Assembly (NCBI GenBank): GCA_017519145.1
Contig: JAFWTA010000060.1
Coordinates: 1-48,117 of the forward strand
From: Ruminococcus sp.
Lineage (GTDB): Bacteria; Bacillota; Clostridia; Oscillospirales; Ruminococcaceae
Direction: 5' to 3'
Length of the DNA stretch: 48,117 nt
Made by a program: the position numbers and the translations under genes. Positions 8,476-18,100 of this stretch are shown one piece after another. The notes under the pieces were generated by a model, which did no database searches, had not been told where the DNA came from, and saw only the letters and a program-made list of their open reading frames with translations. Position 1 is the first letter of the stretch; every line of letters begins with the position of its first letter.

Positions 8476-9912
8476 TTATCTTCTCCTCGGCACGAACAGC
8501 ATTATAAGGGGGTATATCTCAAGACGTCCCAGCAGCATATCAAAGCACAGGACCACCTTTGAAAAGGCATTGAGACCGCCCAGATTACCCGCAGGACCGA
8601 ATCGTCCCACACCGAAGCCTATGTTGTTCATACAGGTGATAACAGCAGAAGCCGATTCCTCAATGGTAAAGCCGTTGAGGGTGACCAGCAGCACGGAAAT
8701 GCACATGAGCATGATAAATAGTATAAGATAGTTGCTGACGCCGCGGACGACGTCCTTTTCCACGGGCTTTCCGTCCATTTTAACTGTTGCCACCGCACGG
8801 GGATTGGTGATATATTTCAGTTCCTTGATACCCGTCTTTATGAGTATCATGATACGGGATACCTTCATACCGCCGCCTGTGGAGCCTGCGCATGAGCCCA
8901 CGAACATGAGCATGAGCAGCAGGGTCTGGGAGAATACGGGCCATTTTGCCGTATCCGTAGTGGAGAAGCCTGCGGAGGTTATGGTGGAAGCCACCATGAA
9001 GAAGGTATGCCTGAGAGTATCGCCCACGCCGTCGTACAGCTTGTGTACGTTTATGGCGATTATAGCCGTAGCTGCGATGATAACGCCGAAATAGGTCCTT
9101 ACCTCCTCATTCTTTGTAGCCAGCGAGAACTTCTTTATTATAAGGTAGTAGTAAAGGTTGAAGTTGACACCGAAGAGGATGATGAATATAGCTATGACCA
9201 TTTCGATATAAACGCTGTCATAGTGACCGATGCTGTCGCCCCAGATGGAGAAGCCTCCCGTACCTGCGGATGAGCAGGCATGGATGACCGCGTCATACAG
9301 GGGCATACCGCCGCAGAGCAGCAGCACAGCCTCGGAGACTGTCAGCGTGATGTATATTCCGTAGAGGATACGCGCCGAAAATCTTGATTTCGACACAAGA
9401 CGTCCCACCTTGGGACCTGCGCACTCAGCCCTCATCATGTGCATAGTACGGGAATCGTTGCTTGACATGATGGCGAGCACGAACATGAGGACTCCCATAC
9501 CGCCCAGCCAGTGGGTAAATGCTCGCCAGAAAAGGCAGGAGCGCGACATGGCTTCAACATCCTCAAGGATAGTAGCGCCCGTAGTAGTGAAGCCGGAAAC
9601 GGTCTCAAAGAGAGCGCTGGGATAATCGGGTATCTCCCCCGATATAACGAAGGGCAGGGCGCCGATGCAGGACATGGTTATCCATGAGGCAGCAACGCTG
9701 ACGAAGCCCTCCATTGAGAATACTGAATTGTTTTTCGGCTTTTTGATAGTGAATATGATGGCGATAGCCATTGTGATGAGAAACGGTATGCCGAATGAAG
9801 CGACCACATGGTCTTCCCCGTAAATAAACCCTACTAATATGGGAAGAAGCATAAAGAGTCCCACGACCTTCAGTATCTGTCCCATAATATATGATATCAT
9901 TCTGTAATTCAT
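8476..9912 (-). CDS. trkH: Trk-type potassium uptake protein, membrane subunit
   Basis: TrkH is the potassium-translocating channel subunit of Trk/Ktr systems. The 478-residue polytopic protein shows the repeated pore segments of the family, including GFTTTGATI, SSAGTGGFS, SAGFSTTDT and NNIGFGVGRFGP. It begins 20 bases after the stop codon of trkA, its cytoplasmic gating partner, and the two form one operon. ATG at 9912 is the first possible start because a TAG lies two codons upstream. The nearest Shine-Dalgarno (GAGGAG, overlapping the trkA stop) is 14 bases away, an unusually long spacing that suggests coupled translation. Confidence 0.95.
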   Translation of the reverse strand: MNYRMISYIMGQILKVVGLFMLLPILVGFIYGEDHVVASFGIPFLITMAIAIIFTIKKPKNNSVFSMEGFVSVAASWITMSCIGALPFVISGEIPDYPSALFETVSGFTTTGATILEDVEAMSRSCLFWRAFTHWLGGMGVLMFVLAIMSSNDSRTMHMMRAECAGPKVGRLVSKSRFSARILYGIYITLTVSEAVLLLCGGMPLYDAVIHACSSAGTGGFSIWGDSIGHYDSVYIEMVIAIFIILFGVNFNLYYYLIIKKFSLATKNEEVRTYFGVIIAATAIIAINVHKLYDGVGDTLRHTFFMVASTITSAGFSTTDTAKWPVFSQTLLLMLMFVGSCAGSTGGGMKVSRIMILIKTGIKELKYITNPRAVATVKMDGKPVEKDVVRGVSNYLILFIMLMCISVLLVTLNGFTIEESASAVITCMNNIGFGVGRFGPAGNLGGLNAFSKVVLCFDMLLGRLEIYPLIMLFVPRRR

Positions 9913-9931
9913 AGTCTAAGCTGTGCACTCC

Positions 9932-11290
9932 TCAGTCGAAAATATTGCTAAGGTCGTGCATACCCTTGGTGGTGGTAACGACCACAACGCTGTCGTTCAC
10001 CTTCAGGCAGTCATCTCCCTTGGGGATAATAAGCTCATTGCCTCTGACGATACTTGCGATAAGGATACCGCTGCGGAGCTTGAGCTTTTTCAGCGGAACT
10101 CCCACATAGTCCTTTTCATCGCGGACAACGAACTCGATAGCCTCCAGTCTGTCATTGACCAGTCTGTACAGAGTGGTGACGCTGTTGCCCATTGAGTTCT
10201 GTCTTGCGCGTACATACTGGAGTATCTGGTTCACGGTGATAGTCTTGGGTGATATGATACTGTCGAGGTCAAGGGTATCGGAAAGCTGCATGAGCGACAT
10301 TCTGTTTACCTTGGTGACCACCTTTTCCACGCCGTTGTTCTTGGCGAGGAGCGAGAGGAGGATATTCTCCTCATCTATGCCTGTGAGGGTGACCACAGCG
10401 TCCGCGTCGTAAACGCGCTCCTCCTCGAGGATATCGTGGTCGGTGCCGTCAGCGCAGGAGATATCCACCTTGTTGAGCCTGTCTGAGAGCTCAAGACAGC
10501 GCTCGTGGTCTATCTCGATTATCTTGACCTTGACGCCCATTTCTATGAGCTGCTGAGCGAGGTGATAGGCAACTCGTCCGCCGCCGATGAGAACTGCGGA
10601 CTTTACGCGCTTTTCGCGGTAAGCAGCGCTTATGCTCTTGAAGAACTTGACCATATTGCTGTGAGAAGCGGTCATGTGTATCTTGTCGCCTGCGCGGAGC
10701 ACGAAGTTTCCGTTGGGGATAGTGAGCTCATCGCCGCGCTGAACGGCACAGATGAGCACATCCAGTCTCATACGTCTTGAGAGCTGGCTGAGAGCCACAC
10801 CGTCGAGTATGCTTCCGCTGGTAATGCGAATCTCGGTGAGGTCCACCCTGCCCTTTGCGAAGGACTCTATATTGATAGCCTCGGGATAGCGGAGCACCTT
10901 AGCTATCTCGTTAGCGGCGTTGTAGTCGGGATTTACCATCATACTGATACCCAGCTCTTCACGCATAAATACCAGCTGCTTGTCAAATTCGGGGCTGCGC
11001 ACACGGGCGATACAGTGGCGGGCGCCCATTTTCTTGGCGATAAGGCAGGAGAGGATGTTCACCTCATCCGAAGCTGTGACTGCAATGAAGATATTGCACT
11101 TGTCCACATTAGCCTCTGTCAGTATCTCGGTCTGAAGGCAGTTGCCGACAATCCCCATTACGTCATAGTCGTTGGTAGCCGCATCAACGAGGCTTTCCTT
11201 TTTATCAATTATGGTCACATTGTGTTCGTCGTTAAGCACATCGGCGAGGGCGGTACCCACCTTGCCGCAGCCTACAATAATAATATCCAT
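9932..11290 (-). CDS. trkA: Trk potassium uptake regulatory subunit TrkA
   Basis: TrkA is the cytoplasmic nucleotide-binding ring that gates TrkH. The 452-residue protein has two RCK repeats: RCK_N (1-120, starting MDIIIVGCGKVGTALA), RCK_C (about 140-220), a second RCK_N (about 230-350, AVLIGGGRVAYHLAQQL) and a second RCK_C (about 370-450). The start at 11290 was chosen because the Rossmann fold begins there and GGAGGG lies 3-4 bases upstream. The longer in-frame extension to 11470 would run through the promoter and leader. It is first in the operon with trkH and is preceded by a leader of about 145 bases. Confidence 0.95.
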   Translation of the reverse strand: MDIIIVGCGKVGTALADVLNDEHNVTIIDKKESLVDAATNDYDVMGIVGNCLQTEILTEANVDKCNIFIAVTASDEVNILSCLIAKKMGARHCIARVRSPEFDKQLVFMREELGISMMVNPDYNAANEIAKVLRYPEAINIESFAKGRVDLTEIRITSGSILDGVALSQLSRRMRLDVLICAVQRGDELTIPNGNFVLRAGDKIHMTASHSNMVKFFKSISAAYREKRVKSAVLIGGGRVAYHLAQQLIEMGVKVKIIEIDHERCLELSDRLNKVDISCADGTDHDILEEERVYDADAVVTLTGIDEENILLSLLAKNNGVEKVVTKVNRMSLMQLSDTLDLDSIISPKTITVNQILQYVRARQNSMGNSVTTLYRLVNDRLEAIEFVVRDEKDYVGVPLKKLKLRSGILIASIVRGNELIIPKGDDCLKVNDSVVVVTTTKGMHDLSNIFD

Positions 11291-11435
11291 AATCCCTCCG
11301 TAGTTTATATAGATGAAGCTGCTGAGCGTTTGGAAAACAGCGCAGAGCGAGCTTTTTGAGAGTATGTGCGGGGCACTTGAAGGGCACTCACCTTTCAGCT
11401 CCCGACATTGCGGGAAACAGCGGCTGTAAATACCC
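11291..11435 (-). promoter_or_regulatory. Long 5' leader of trkA-trkH
   Basis: The untranslated leader between the inferred transcription start and trkA is about 145 bases and holds CCCG/CGGG and AGTGCCC direct-repeat elements. Potassium transporter genes in Firmicutes are often controlled by the c-di-AMP (ydaO) riboswitch, but its conserved core was not recognised here. The leader may still be regulatory. Confidence 0.35.
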
Positions 11436-11441
11436 ATAATA

Positions 11442-11470
11442 ATTATAATCTTACAGTAAGCTTTTGTCAA
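11442..11470 (-). promoter_or_regulatory. Perfect sigma-A promoter for trkA-trkH
   Basis: On the minus strand there is TTGACA (11465-11470), a 17-base spacer and TATAAT (11442-11447). It lies immediately downstream of a MITE-like repeat that ends about 12 bases from the -35 box. Confidence 0.85.
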
Positions 11471-11482
11471 CTGTCTAAATCA

Positions 11483-11655
11483 GAATTTAGCGCGTATGCG
11501 CTAAGTTGATAGTTGAAAGTTGAGAGTTGAGAGTTAATGTGTTCGCTTCGCTCACAGTATTTAAATATTGTCGCCGCAGGCGACTCCACAACTTTCAACT
11601 CTAAACTCTCAACTCTAAACTCAAATCATAATTTAGCTCCGCAAAATTATGATTT
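11483..11655. repeat. MITE-like hairpin repeat, family A, copy 1
   Basis: This is a noncoding element with arms of degenerate TTGAGAGTT/AACTCTCAA repeats around a core holding the hairpin GTCGCCGCAGGCGAC and the palindrome-like TTCGCTTCGCTCAC. The ends contain GCGCGTATGCGC and AATTATGATTT. A near-complete inverted copy lies at 29644-29826 and a decayed part at 46229-46290. It has no ORF. Its right end supplies the last two codons and stop of the small ORF at 11647-11889. Confidence 0.85.
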
Positions 11656-11889
11656 GTACATCTCCTCCAGCCATTTTATCAGCTGGTCGAAGCCCTCCTG
11701 TGTGTGTTCAAACTCCGCCTCATGCTCTATCTCCGCCTTCATGGAGCAGAGCCTGCCATGCCATGTCATGCATTTCAGCTTCTCGCCGTTGGCTATTTTA
11801 TAGGCGAAATCGCCCTTGCTGCCCGAGAAGTCGTTGCCGCTCTCGAAGTAGTAGAACTTAGGTATCTCGAATATTTCCGAAACGCTCAT
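11647..11889 (-). CDS. Small acidic protein of unknown function
   Basis: This 80-residue, Glu-rich soluble protein starts MSVSEIFEIPKFYYFESGND and has no membrane segment or recognised domain. Its ATG overlaps the stop of the HAD gene (ATGA), so it is translationally coupled and likely expressed with it. A Shine-Dalgarno (GAAAGGAGAG) lies 10 bases upstream. The final Lys-Ser-stop is encoded inside repeat A1, so the native C-terminus may have been changed by insertion of the repeat. The name is not recognised. It could be a real family member or a truncated gene. Confidence 0.6.
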   Translation of the reverse strand: MSVSEIFEIPKFYYFESGNDFSGSKGDFAYKIANGEKLKCMTWHGRLCSMKAEIEHEAEFEHTQEGFDQLIKWLEEMYKS

Positions 11890-12551
11890 TGCATTTCTCT
11901 CCTTTCAAAGAAGTCCACAGCCATATCAAGGCTGTCGTAAACTGCCGAGAGCAGGGGCTTTATCTCCTCATCGGGCTGTGTCATATCTGGTATCATCACC
12001 GCAAAGCAGCCTGCCGCATGGGCAGCCTTTATGCCGTTGGGAGAGTCCTCGAAGGCAGCGCACTGCTGAGGGGGAAGTCCCAGTTCTCTTGCGGCGGTGA
12101 GGTATATATCGGGTGCAGGCTTTCCTGTTTCTATCATGTCACCGCAGATGACCGCCGAGAAGTAGTCCGCCGCGCCTATCCTGTCAAGGTACTCGAGAGT
12201 CCTCTCGCGTGGAGTAGCCGTAGCCACAGCCATTTTTATGCCCTTTCCGCAGAGGTAGTCCAGAAGAGTGAACAGTCCCTTTTTGACCTCGATGCCGTGC
12301 TCTCTTATGTATTCGTTCATGAGCTCGGTGCGGTGAGCTCTTATGTCCTCGGTGGGACAGTCCTCGCCGAAAATGTCTTTAAGCAGCGGGATGGAGAACT
12401 TCCTTGCCATACTCCGCATAGAGTAAACGTGCTCGGGAGTCATATCATAGCCGAAGTCCTTTGCTGCCAGTATCCAGAATTTCAGATAGAGCTTTTCGGT
12501 GTCTATCATGAGACCGTCCATATCGAAAATAGCGCCTTTAATATTATCCAT
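11886..12551 (-). CDS. HAD-superfamily phosphatase, beta-phosphoglucomutase-like
   Basis: This is a 221-residue haloacid dehalogenase-fold hydrolase. Motif I is FDMDGLMIDTE (Asp10 nucleophile and Asp12), motif II is VATATPRE (about 113-120) and motif III/IV is FEDSPNGIKAAHAAG (about 168-182). The cap domain between residues about 18 and 80 is the small helical type found in beta-phosphoglucomutases and phosphoglycolate phosphatases. The exact sugar-phosphate or phosphate substrate cannot be told from the sequence. It overlaps the small acidic ORF by four bases and probably forms a two-gene unit with it. Confidence 0.88.
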   Translation of the reverse strand: MDNIKGAIFDMDGLMIDTEKLYLKFWILAAKDFGYDMTPEHVYSMRSMARKFSIPLLKDIFGEDCPTEDIRAHRTELMNEYIREHGIEVKKGLFTLLDYLCGKGIKMAVATATPRERTLEYLDRIGAADYFSAVICGDMIETGKPAPDIYLTAARELGLPPQQCAAFEDSPNGIKAAHAAGCFAVMIPDMTQPDEEIKPLLSAVYDSLDMAVDFFERREMQ

Positions 12552-12608
12552 TCAAATTATCCTTTTTAGTTGTTAGTGCTTAGTGATTAGTGCTTGGCAG
12601 GGGTGAAA

Positions 12609-12660
12609 AATGTCCGCCGCCGTAATAATTACGCATTACGAATTACGAATTACGCATTAT
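12609..12660. repeat. Family B noncoding repeat, partial
   Basis: This is a short stretch of tandem ATTACGCATTACGAATTACGAATTA that also occurs, in a longer and inverted arrangement, at about 18897-19034. It overlaps the 3' end of the flavoprotein gene and provides its stop codon (12657-12659). The adjoining 12565-12600 is a low-complexity GTTAGTGCTTAGTGATTAGTG run. Confidence 0.7.
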
Positions 12661-13274
12661 CTTATAAAGTGTGTGGGCTGCCACGGTTCTCTCTCGGGGA
12701 TGCCGTATTTCTCCCTGCCGAGGGCTATGGACTTCATAAGGAAGCTCATATTCCTTGCAAGTGTCCTCATGGTCTGGAGTCCCTCTGCGTCCTGAGCCGC
12801 CTCGCCCTTTTCCCTGCCGTGGAGGATATTCCAGTACTGGCTGGAAGCCACGGGCATACCGCTTATGGTGAAGTACTTGTTGAGCTCATCGAAAGTAGCG
12901 CTGCAGCCTCCGCGTCTTGCCACGGCAACAGCCGCCCCCACCTTCATGGTCTTGTCGAAGTGGGTGCTGAAGAAGAGCCTGTCCAGACAGGCAACGAGAG
13001 TAGCGTTCGCAGAGGCATAGTACACGGGAGAAGCGGCGATGAGACCGTCTGCCTCCTCGAACTTGGGAGCCAGCTCATTTACCACATCATCGAACACGCA
13101 CTTTCCTTTTTCAGCGCAGCTTCCGCAGGCAACGCAGCCTCTTACAGCCTTGTTTCCCACCTGACAGACCTCTGTCTCAATGCCCTCCTGAGCGAAGATC
13201 TTTACCATTTCATCTATTGCGAGGGAAGTATTCCCGTTTACTCTGGGACTTCCGTTAAGTATCAGAACTTTCAT
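12657..13274 (-). CDS. NAD(P)H-dependent FMN reductase / iron-sulfur flavoprotein
   Basis: This is a 205-residue flavodoxin-fold oxidoreductase. The FMN-phosphate loop is NGSPRVNGNTS (residues 7-17) and the second flavin motif is SPVYYASANATL (about 82-93). Between them GCVACGSCAEKGKC (about 46-59) has the Cys pattern found in iron-sulfur flavoproteins of anaerobes. Such proteins transfer electrons from NAD(P)H or ferredoxin; the partner here is unknown. GGAGAATTACA precedes ATG. The stop codon lies within a family B repeat, so the last residue or two may be altered relative to homologues. Confidence 0.85.
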   Translation of the reverse strand: MKVLILNGSPRVNGNTSLAIDEMVKIFAQEGIETEVCQVGNKAVRGCVACGSCAEKGKCVFDDVVNELAPKFEEADGLIAASPVYYASANATLVACLDRLFFSTHFDKTMKVGAAVAVARRGGCSATFDELNKYFTISGMPVASSQYWNILHGREKGEAAQDAEGLQTMRTLARNMSFLMKSIALGREKYGIPEREPWQPTHFIR

Positions 13275-13384
13275 TGTAATTCTCCTTTATACAGAACGCA
13301 CTTGGCGTTCCGAAAATACGCATTTATCACGAAGGATAGAGGGCGGAAAGAAATCCGCCCCCGCTCCCTTATGTTTCAGATCAA

Positions 13385-14839
13385 TTACCATTCTATCATC
13401 CAGCTGTACATACCCTCATACTGACGAGCTGAGCTGTTCCATGAGAAGTCCTGCTCCATAGCGCGCCGGACCATTTTATCCCACTGCTTGCGGTGGTTGT
13501 AGTAGATGTGCTTTGAGTAGTTGATGACACCCAGCATCTCGTCGCCGTTGTAGTTGGCGAATGAGAAGCCGTTGCCGGTCCCGTCGAACTCATTATAGGG
13601 AGTAACGGTATCCTTGAGACCGCCTGTTTCGCGGACGATGGGAAGAGTTCCGTAGCGGAGGGCTATGAGCTGAGTAAGTCCGCAGGGCTCGAACAGCGAA
13701 GGCATGAGCATAGTATCGGCAGCTGCATAGAGCTTATGAGCCAGATCATCGGAATAGAGTATATTCGCGGACACTCTCTCGGGATACTTCCACTGATAGT
13801 GCTTGAACATATTCTCATATCTCGGGTCGCCTGTACCTATAATGACGAACTGAGTATTCTCGTCGCATATGCGCTCGATAGCGTAGTTCACGAGGTCCAG
13901 ACCCTTCTGGTCGGTGAGGCGTGAGATTATAGCTATCATATACTTGTTCTCATCAACGGGGAGCCCCAGCTGCTCCTGAAGCTTTTTCTTGTTCTCAGCC
14001 TTTTTAGCCTTGACGTTTTTGGGAGTGAACTCCGCAAAGATCTTCTTATCGTTGGCAGGGTCAAAGACCTTATAGTCTATGCCGTTGAGGATACCTCTGA
14101 GGGAAGCCGACCTTGCGCGGAGGAGTCCGTCAAGCTGCTCGCCGTAGAACGGGTACTTTATCTCCTCGGCATAGGTCTCGGACACGGTGGTGATATAGTC
14201 CGCATAGACCAGACCGCCCTTGAGCATATTAGCGTTATTGTGGAACTCCAGCTTATCCGATGTGAACATATAATCGGGAAGAGCAGTGTTGAACTTGAAT
14301 GTATCTATATCCCATACACCTTGGAATTTCAGGTTATGGATAGTCATTATCGACTTCGTGGAGCTGAAGAACGGGTTAGTAGCAAAGGCAGAGTGCAGGA
14401 AAACAGGTATCATGGAAGCCTGCCAGTCGTGACAGTGTATGATATCGGGGCGGAAGCCTATAACAGGCAGTATCGCCAGCACAGCCTTGCAGAAGAAGGT
14501 AAACCTCTCTATATCCCATTTCAGGTCGGGAGAATAGGGACTGTCGCATTTGAAGTAATACTCGTTATCCACGAAATAGAAGGTGATACCGTTGTATTCA
14601 TACTCCATGATGCCGACATGGACCCCCTCGCTCCTCATGCCGTAGTCCATATAGAAGTGATGAACGTACTTGAATTCATTCCTGTACTTATCGGGTATGC
14701 AGGTGTAATAAGGCATTATGACTCTGACGTCGAACTTTTTCTTGTCGATGTACTGCGGAAGTGCGCCTACAACGTCGGCAAGACCGCCCGTTTTAATAAA
14801 GGGAACGCACTCGGAAGCGGCGAATAGAATATTGTTCAT
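13385..14839 (-). CDS. glgA: Glycogen synthase (ADP-glucose, GT5)
   Basis: GlgA transfers glucose from ADP-glucose to growing alpha-1,4-glucan. The 484-residue protein starts MNNILFAASECVPFIKTGGL, with the KTGGL ADP-glucose-binding motif in its normal N-terminal place, and has a C-terminal GT-B half with ISRLTDQKG and EPCGLTQLIALRYG (about 383). The start at 14839 was chosen over the upstream Met at 14878 because of GGTAAGGAG 7 bases before it. It has its own promoter and is not next to other glg genes here. A GGGCGGA/TCCGCCC hairpin at 13341-13360 after the gene lacks a T-tract. Confidence 0.96.
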   Translation of the reverse strand: MNNILFAASECVPFIKTGGLADVVGALPQYIDKKKFDVRVIMPYYTCIPDKYRNEFKYVHHFYMDYGMRSEGVHVGIMEYEYNGITFYFVDNEYYFKCDSPYSPDLKWDIERFTFFCKAVLAILPVIGFRPDIIHCHDWQASMIPVFLHSAFATNPFFSSTKSIMTIHNLKFQGVWDIDTFKFNTALPDYMFTSDKLEFHNNANMLKGGLVYADYITTVSETYAEEIKYPFYGEQLDGLLRARSASLRGILNGIDYKVFDPANDKKIFAEFTPKNVKAKKAENKKKLQEQLGLPVDENKYMIAIISRLTDQKGLDLVNYAIERICDENTQFVIIGTGDPRYENMFKHYQWKYPERVSANILYSDDLAHKLYAAADTMLMPSLFEPCGLTQLIALRYGTLPIVRETGGLKDTVTPYNEFDGTGNGFSFANYNGDEMLGVINYSKHIYYNHRKQWDKMVRRAMEQDFSWNSSARQYEGMYSWMIEW

Positions 14840-14894
14840 AGCATATCTCCTTACCATTGTATTTGTTACAGCGTACACCTGTAACCTTACTAAT

Positions 14895-14923
14895 ATTATA
14901 TACTAATTTCTGCTAATAGTCAA
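14895..14923 (-). promoter_or_regulatory. Sigma-A promoter for glgA
   Basis: On the minus strand there is TTGACT (14918-14923), a 17-base spacer and TATAAT (14895-14900), about 55 bases upstream of the glgA start. Confidence 0.8.
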
Positions 14924-15143
14924 CACGAAAATATGAACATTGCACAGCGGGCGGAAACACTGTGAATATCAACAATAGTATTAGCAATAATTTGTTTACT
15001 AAGTCGAATTTCAAAAATTTTTTTCAGTTATACAACGTTTTTCCATTGTTTCCGCCCCCTTTTCGGATCACTTATGAAGGGGGATGATAAAAAAAGGCGT
15101 CCGAAATGTCCGCCTAAAAAAACAAGCTAAGGGCTAACGGCTG

Positions 15144-15170
15144 AAAAAAGGACAGCCGAAGCTGTCCTTT
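15144..15170 (-). terminator. purL terminator
   Basis: On the minus strand AAAGGACAGC-TTCG-GCTGTCCTTTTTT forms a perfect stem with a UUCG tetraloop and a T-run. It starts six bases after the purL stop codon. Confidence 0.9.
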
Positions 15171-15175
15171 TGCTC

Positions 15176-18100
15176 TTATGTGAAATACTTTACACCGCTC
15201 TCGAATATCTTCTGATCCTTTTCGCCCTGAACGTTCTTGCAGATGTAGCTGCCCTTACGCTCGGAGTGACCCATCTTACCGAATACTCGTCCGTCGGGAG
15301 AAGTGATACCCTCGATAGCCTCGATGGAGGTATTTGGGTTGTAGCGAATATCCATTGTGGGGTTGCCGTCAAGGTCAACGTACTGTGTAGCGATCTGACC
15401 GTTCTTTGCAAGCTGCTGGATAAGGCTTGCGGGAGCTACGAAGCGTCCCTCGCCGTGTGAGATCGGAACTGTGTGGATATCGCCCACCTCGCAGCCGTAG
15501 AGCCAAGGGCTCTTGTTGGAAGCGATACGGGTATTTACCATCATGGACTGATGGCGGTTGATGGTATTGAATGTCAGTGTGGGAGCATCGTCTGCCATGT
15601 CGATTATCTCGCCGTAGGGCACAAGTCCCAGCTTGATAAGTGCCTGGAAGCCGTTGCAGATACCCAGCATAAGACCGTCACGGTTCCTGAGGAGGTCGTG
15701 AACAGCGTCCTTTATCTTGGGGTTGCGGAAGAATGCAGTGATGAACTTTCCGCTTCCCTCGGGCTCGTCACCGCCGCTGAAGCCGCCGGGGATCATAATG
15801 ATCTCGGAACGTCTTACTGCTCTCTCGAAGTAGCCAACGCTCTCCTCGATATCGCCTGCGGACAGATTGCGGATAACGACTACCTCGGGCTTAGCGCCTG
15901 CCTTCTCAAAGGCACGGGCAGTATCGTACTCGCAGTTTGTTCCGGGGAATACGGGAATGAGGACTCTGGGCTTTGCGATCTTTGTGGAAGCCGAGAGCTG
16001 TATGCGGTTTGGTGATGAATATGTCTGAGGAGTTGTATCCGTTGTCTTTATGCGGCATGGGAATACGGGCTCCAGCTTGCCTTCCCATATTCTCTGAAGG
16101 TTGTCGAGGCTGAGTGTATAGTCGCGGCAGATGACCTTGTAGTCCTTGATGGTCTTGCCGAGAACTTCCTCGCCGCTCTTGGCGTCGCCATTGAGCTCGA
16201 TGATGAATGCACCGTAGCAGGGCTTGAACAGCTTGTCTGCTGAGGGCTGTGATGTGAACTCGAAGCCGATCTTGTTACCGAAGCACATCTTGGCGATGCC
16301 CTCGGCATATCCGCCGTAGCCGTTTGTCCAGATGGCATTTGCTCTGCCGTCTGCGATTATCTTCTCCACCTTGTCGAAGCAATCTCTGATGCTGTCGAAC
16401 TTGGGCAGACCGTGCTCGTCATACTCGGGAACGATGGTGATGACTGTGCTTCCTGCCTCCTTGAACTCTGTGGAGACTACCTTGTCAGCCATAGCAGTTG
16501 AAACTGCGAAGGAAACAAGTGTGGGAGGAACGTCGATGTTCTCGAATGTACCGGACATTGAGTCCTTACCGCCGATAGAGCCGCACTCCAGCTCCAGCTG
16601 AGCCTTGAATGCGCCGAGGAGAGCAGCCATAGGCTTGCCCCAGCGGGTGGGATCGTTCTGTGTTCTCTCGAAGTACTCCTGGAATGTGAGCCAGCACTTC
16701 TTATATGAGCCGCCTGCTGCAACTACCTTTGCGATGGACTCGATAACAGCCAGCATTGCGCCGTGGTAGGGCGACTTCTCGGATATATCGGGATTGTAGC
16801 CCCAGCCCATGAGCGAGCAGGTGTTGGTCTCGCCTTTGAGGACGGGTATCTTTGCTGCCATAGCCTGTGAGGGAGTCATCTGGTAAACTCCGCCGAAGGG
16901 CATGAGGACTGTGCCTGCGCCGATAGTGGAGTCAAACTTCTCGATAAGGCCCTTCTGTGAGCATACATTGAGGTTAGCCATGAGCTGTGACCATGTCTCG
17001 GCGCTGTCAGCAGGAACTGTCTCAGAGCTGAATGCAGGTCTCTCGATCTCGATGTCTGTATACTTGGGTGCGCCGTTTGAGTTGAGGAACTCGCGTGAAA
17101 GGTCAACGATGGTATTGCCGTTCCAGTTCATCTTCAGTCTGGGTTCTTCAACAACGTCGGCAACGAGGGTAGCTTCAAGGTTCTCCTTGGCAGCCTCCTC
17201 CATGAATTTATCAAGGTCCTCGGGAGCGATGACAACTGCCATTCTCTCCTGTGACTCGGAAATAGCTATCTCGGTACCGTCAAGACCGTCATACTTCTTG
17301 GGCACTGCATTGAGGTTGATAACGAGACCGTCTGTCAGCTCGCCGATAGCAACGGAAACGCCGCCTGCACCGAAGTCGTTGCAGCGCTTTATCATCTTTG
17401 TTACCTCGGGATTGCGGAACAGTCTCTGGAGCTTTCTCTCCTCGGGAGGATTACCCTTCTGTACCTCTGCGCCGCAGCTCTCAAGTGACTCGAGAGTGTG
17501 TGACTTTGATGAGCCTGTTGCACCGCCGCAGCCGTCGCGTCCTGTCTTGCCGCCGAGGAGGATAACGATATCTCCCGGAACGGGTCTCTCTCTGCGGATA
17601 TTCTCAGCAGGAGCCGCACCGAGAACTGCGCCTATCTCCATACGCTTTGCAACATAGCCGGGGTGGTATACCTCAGCAACATGGCCTGTTGCCAGACCGA
17701 TCTGGTTGCCGTATGAGCTGTAGCCGTTGGCTGCACCAACTGTGATCTTTCTCTGGGGGAGCTTGCCTGCGATGGTGTCCTCAACGGGTACGAGAGGATT
17801 GGCTGCACCTGTTACACGCATAGCCTGATATACATAGGAACGTCCCGAAAGAGGATCGCGGATAGCTCCGCCGAGGCAGGTAGCCGCGCCGCCGAAGGGC
17901 TCGATCTCTGTGGGGTGGTTGTGGGTCTCGTTCTTGAACATGAGGATCCAGTCCTCCTGCTCGCCGTCTATATCCACCTTGATCTTTACAGAGCAGGCAT
18001 TGATCTCCTCGCTCTCGTCAAGGTCGGGAAGCTTTCCGTCAGCCTTCAGCTTCTTGGCTGCAAGGGTGGCGAGGTCCATAAGAGTCATGGGCTTGTCCGT

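Larger units (their letters stand above)
14840..15175. other. Intergenic region between glgA and purL
   Basis: No gene is seen in these 336 bases. They hold the glgA promoter at 14895-14923, a second weak hairpin with A/T tails on both sides (AGGCG/CGCCT, about 15090-15122), a TAAGGGCTAACGGCT low-complexity run and the purL terminator. Confidence 0.6.

Noticed and set aside
11291-11435. c-di-AMP (ydaO) riboswitch before trkA
   Set aside because: I looked for its conserved G-rich core and closing helices and did not see them.
11471-11655. Upstream extension of trkA, or a short gene in repeat A1
   Set aside because: A long open frame to 11470 crosses the promoter and leader, and the repeat has no coding signature.
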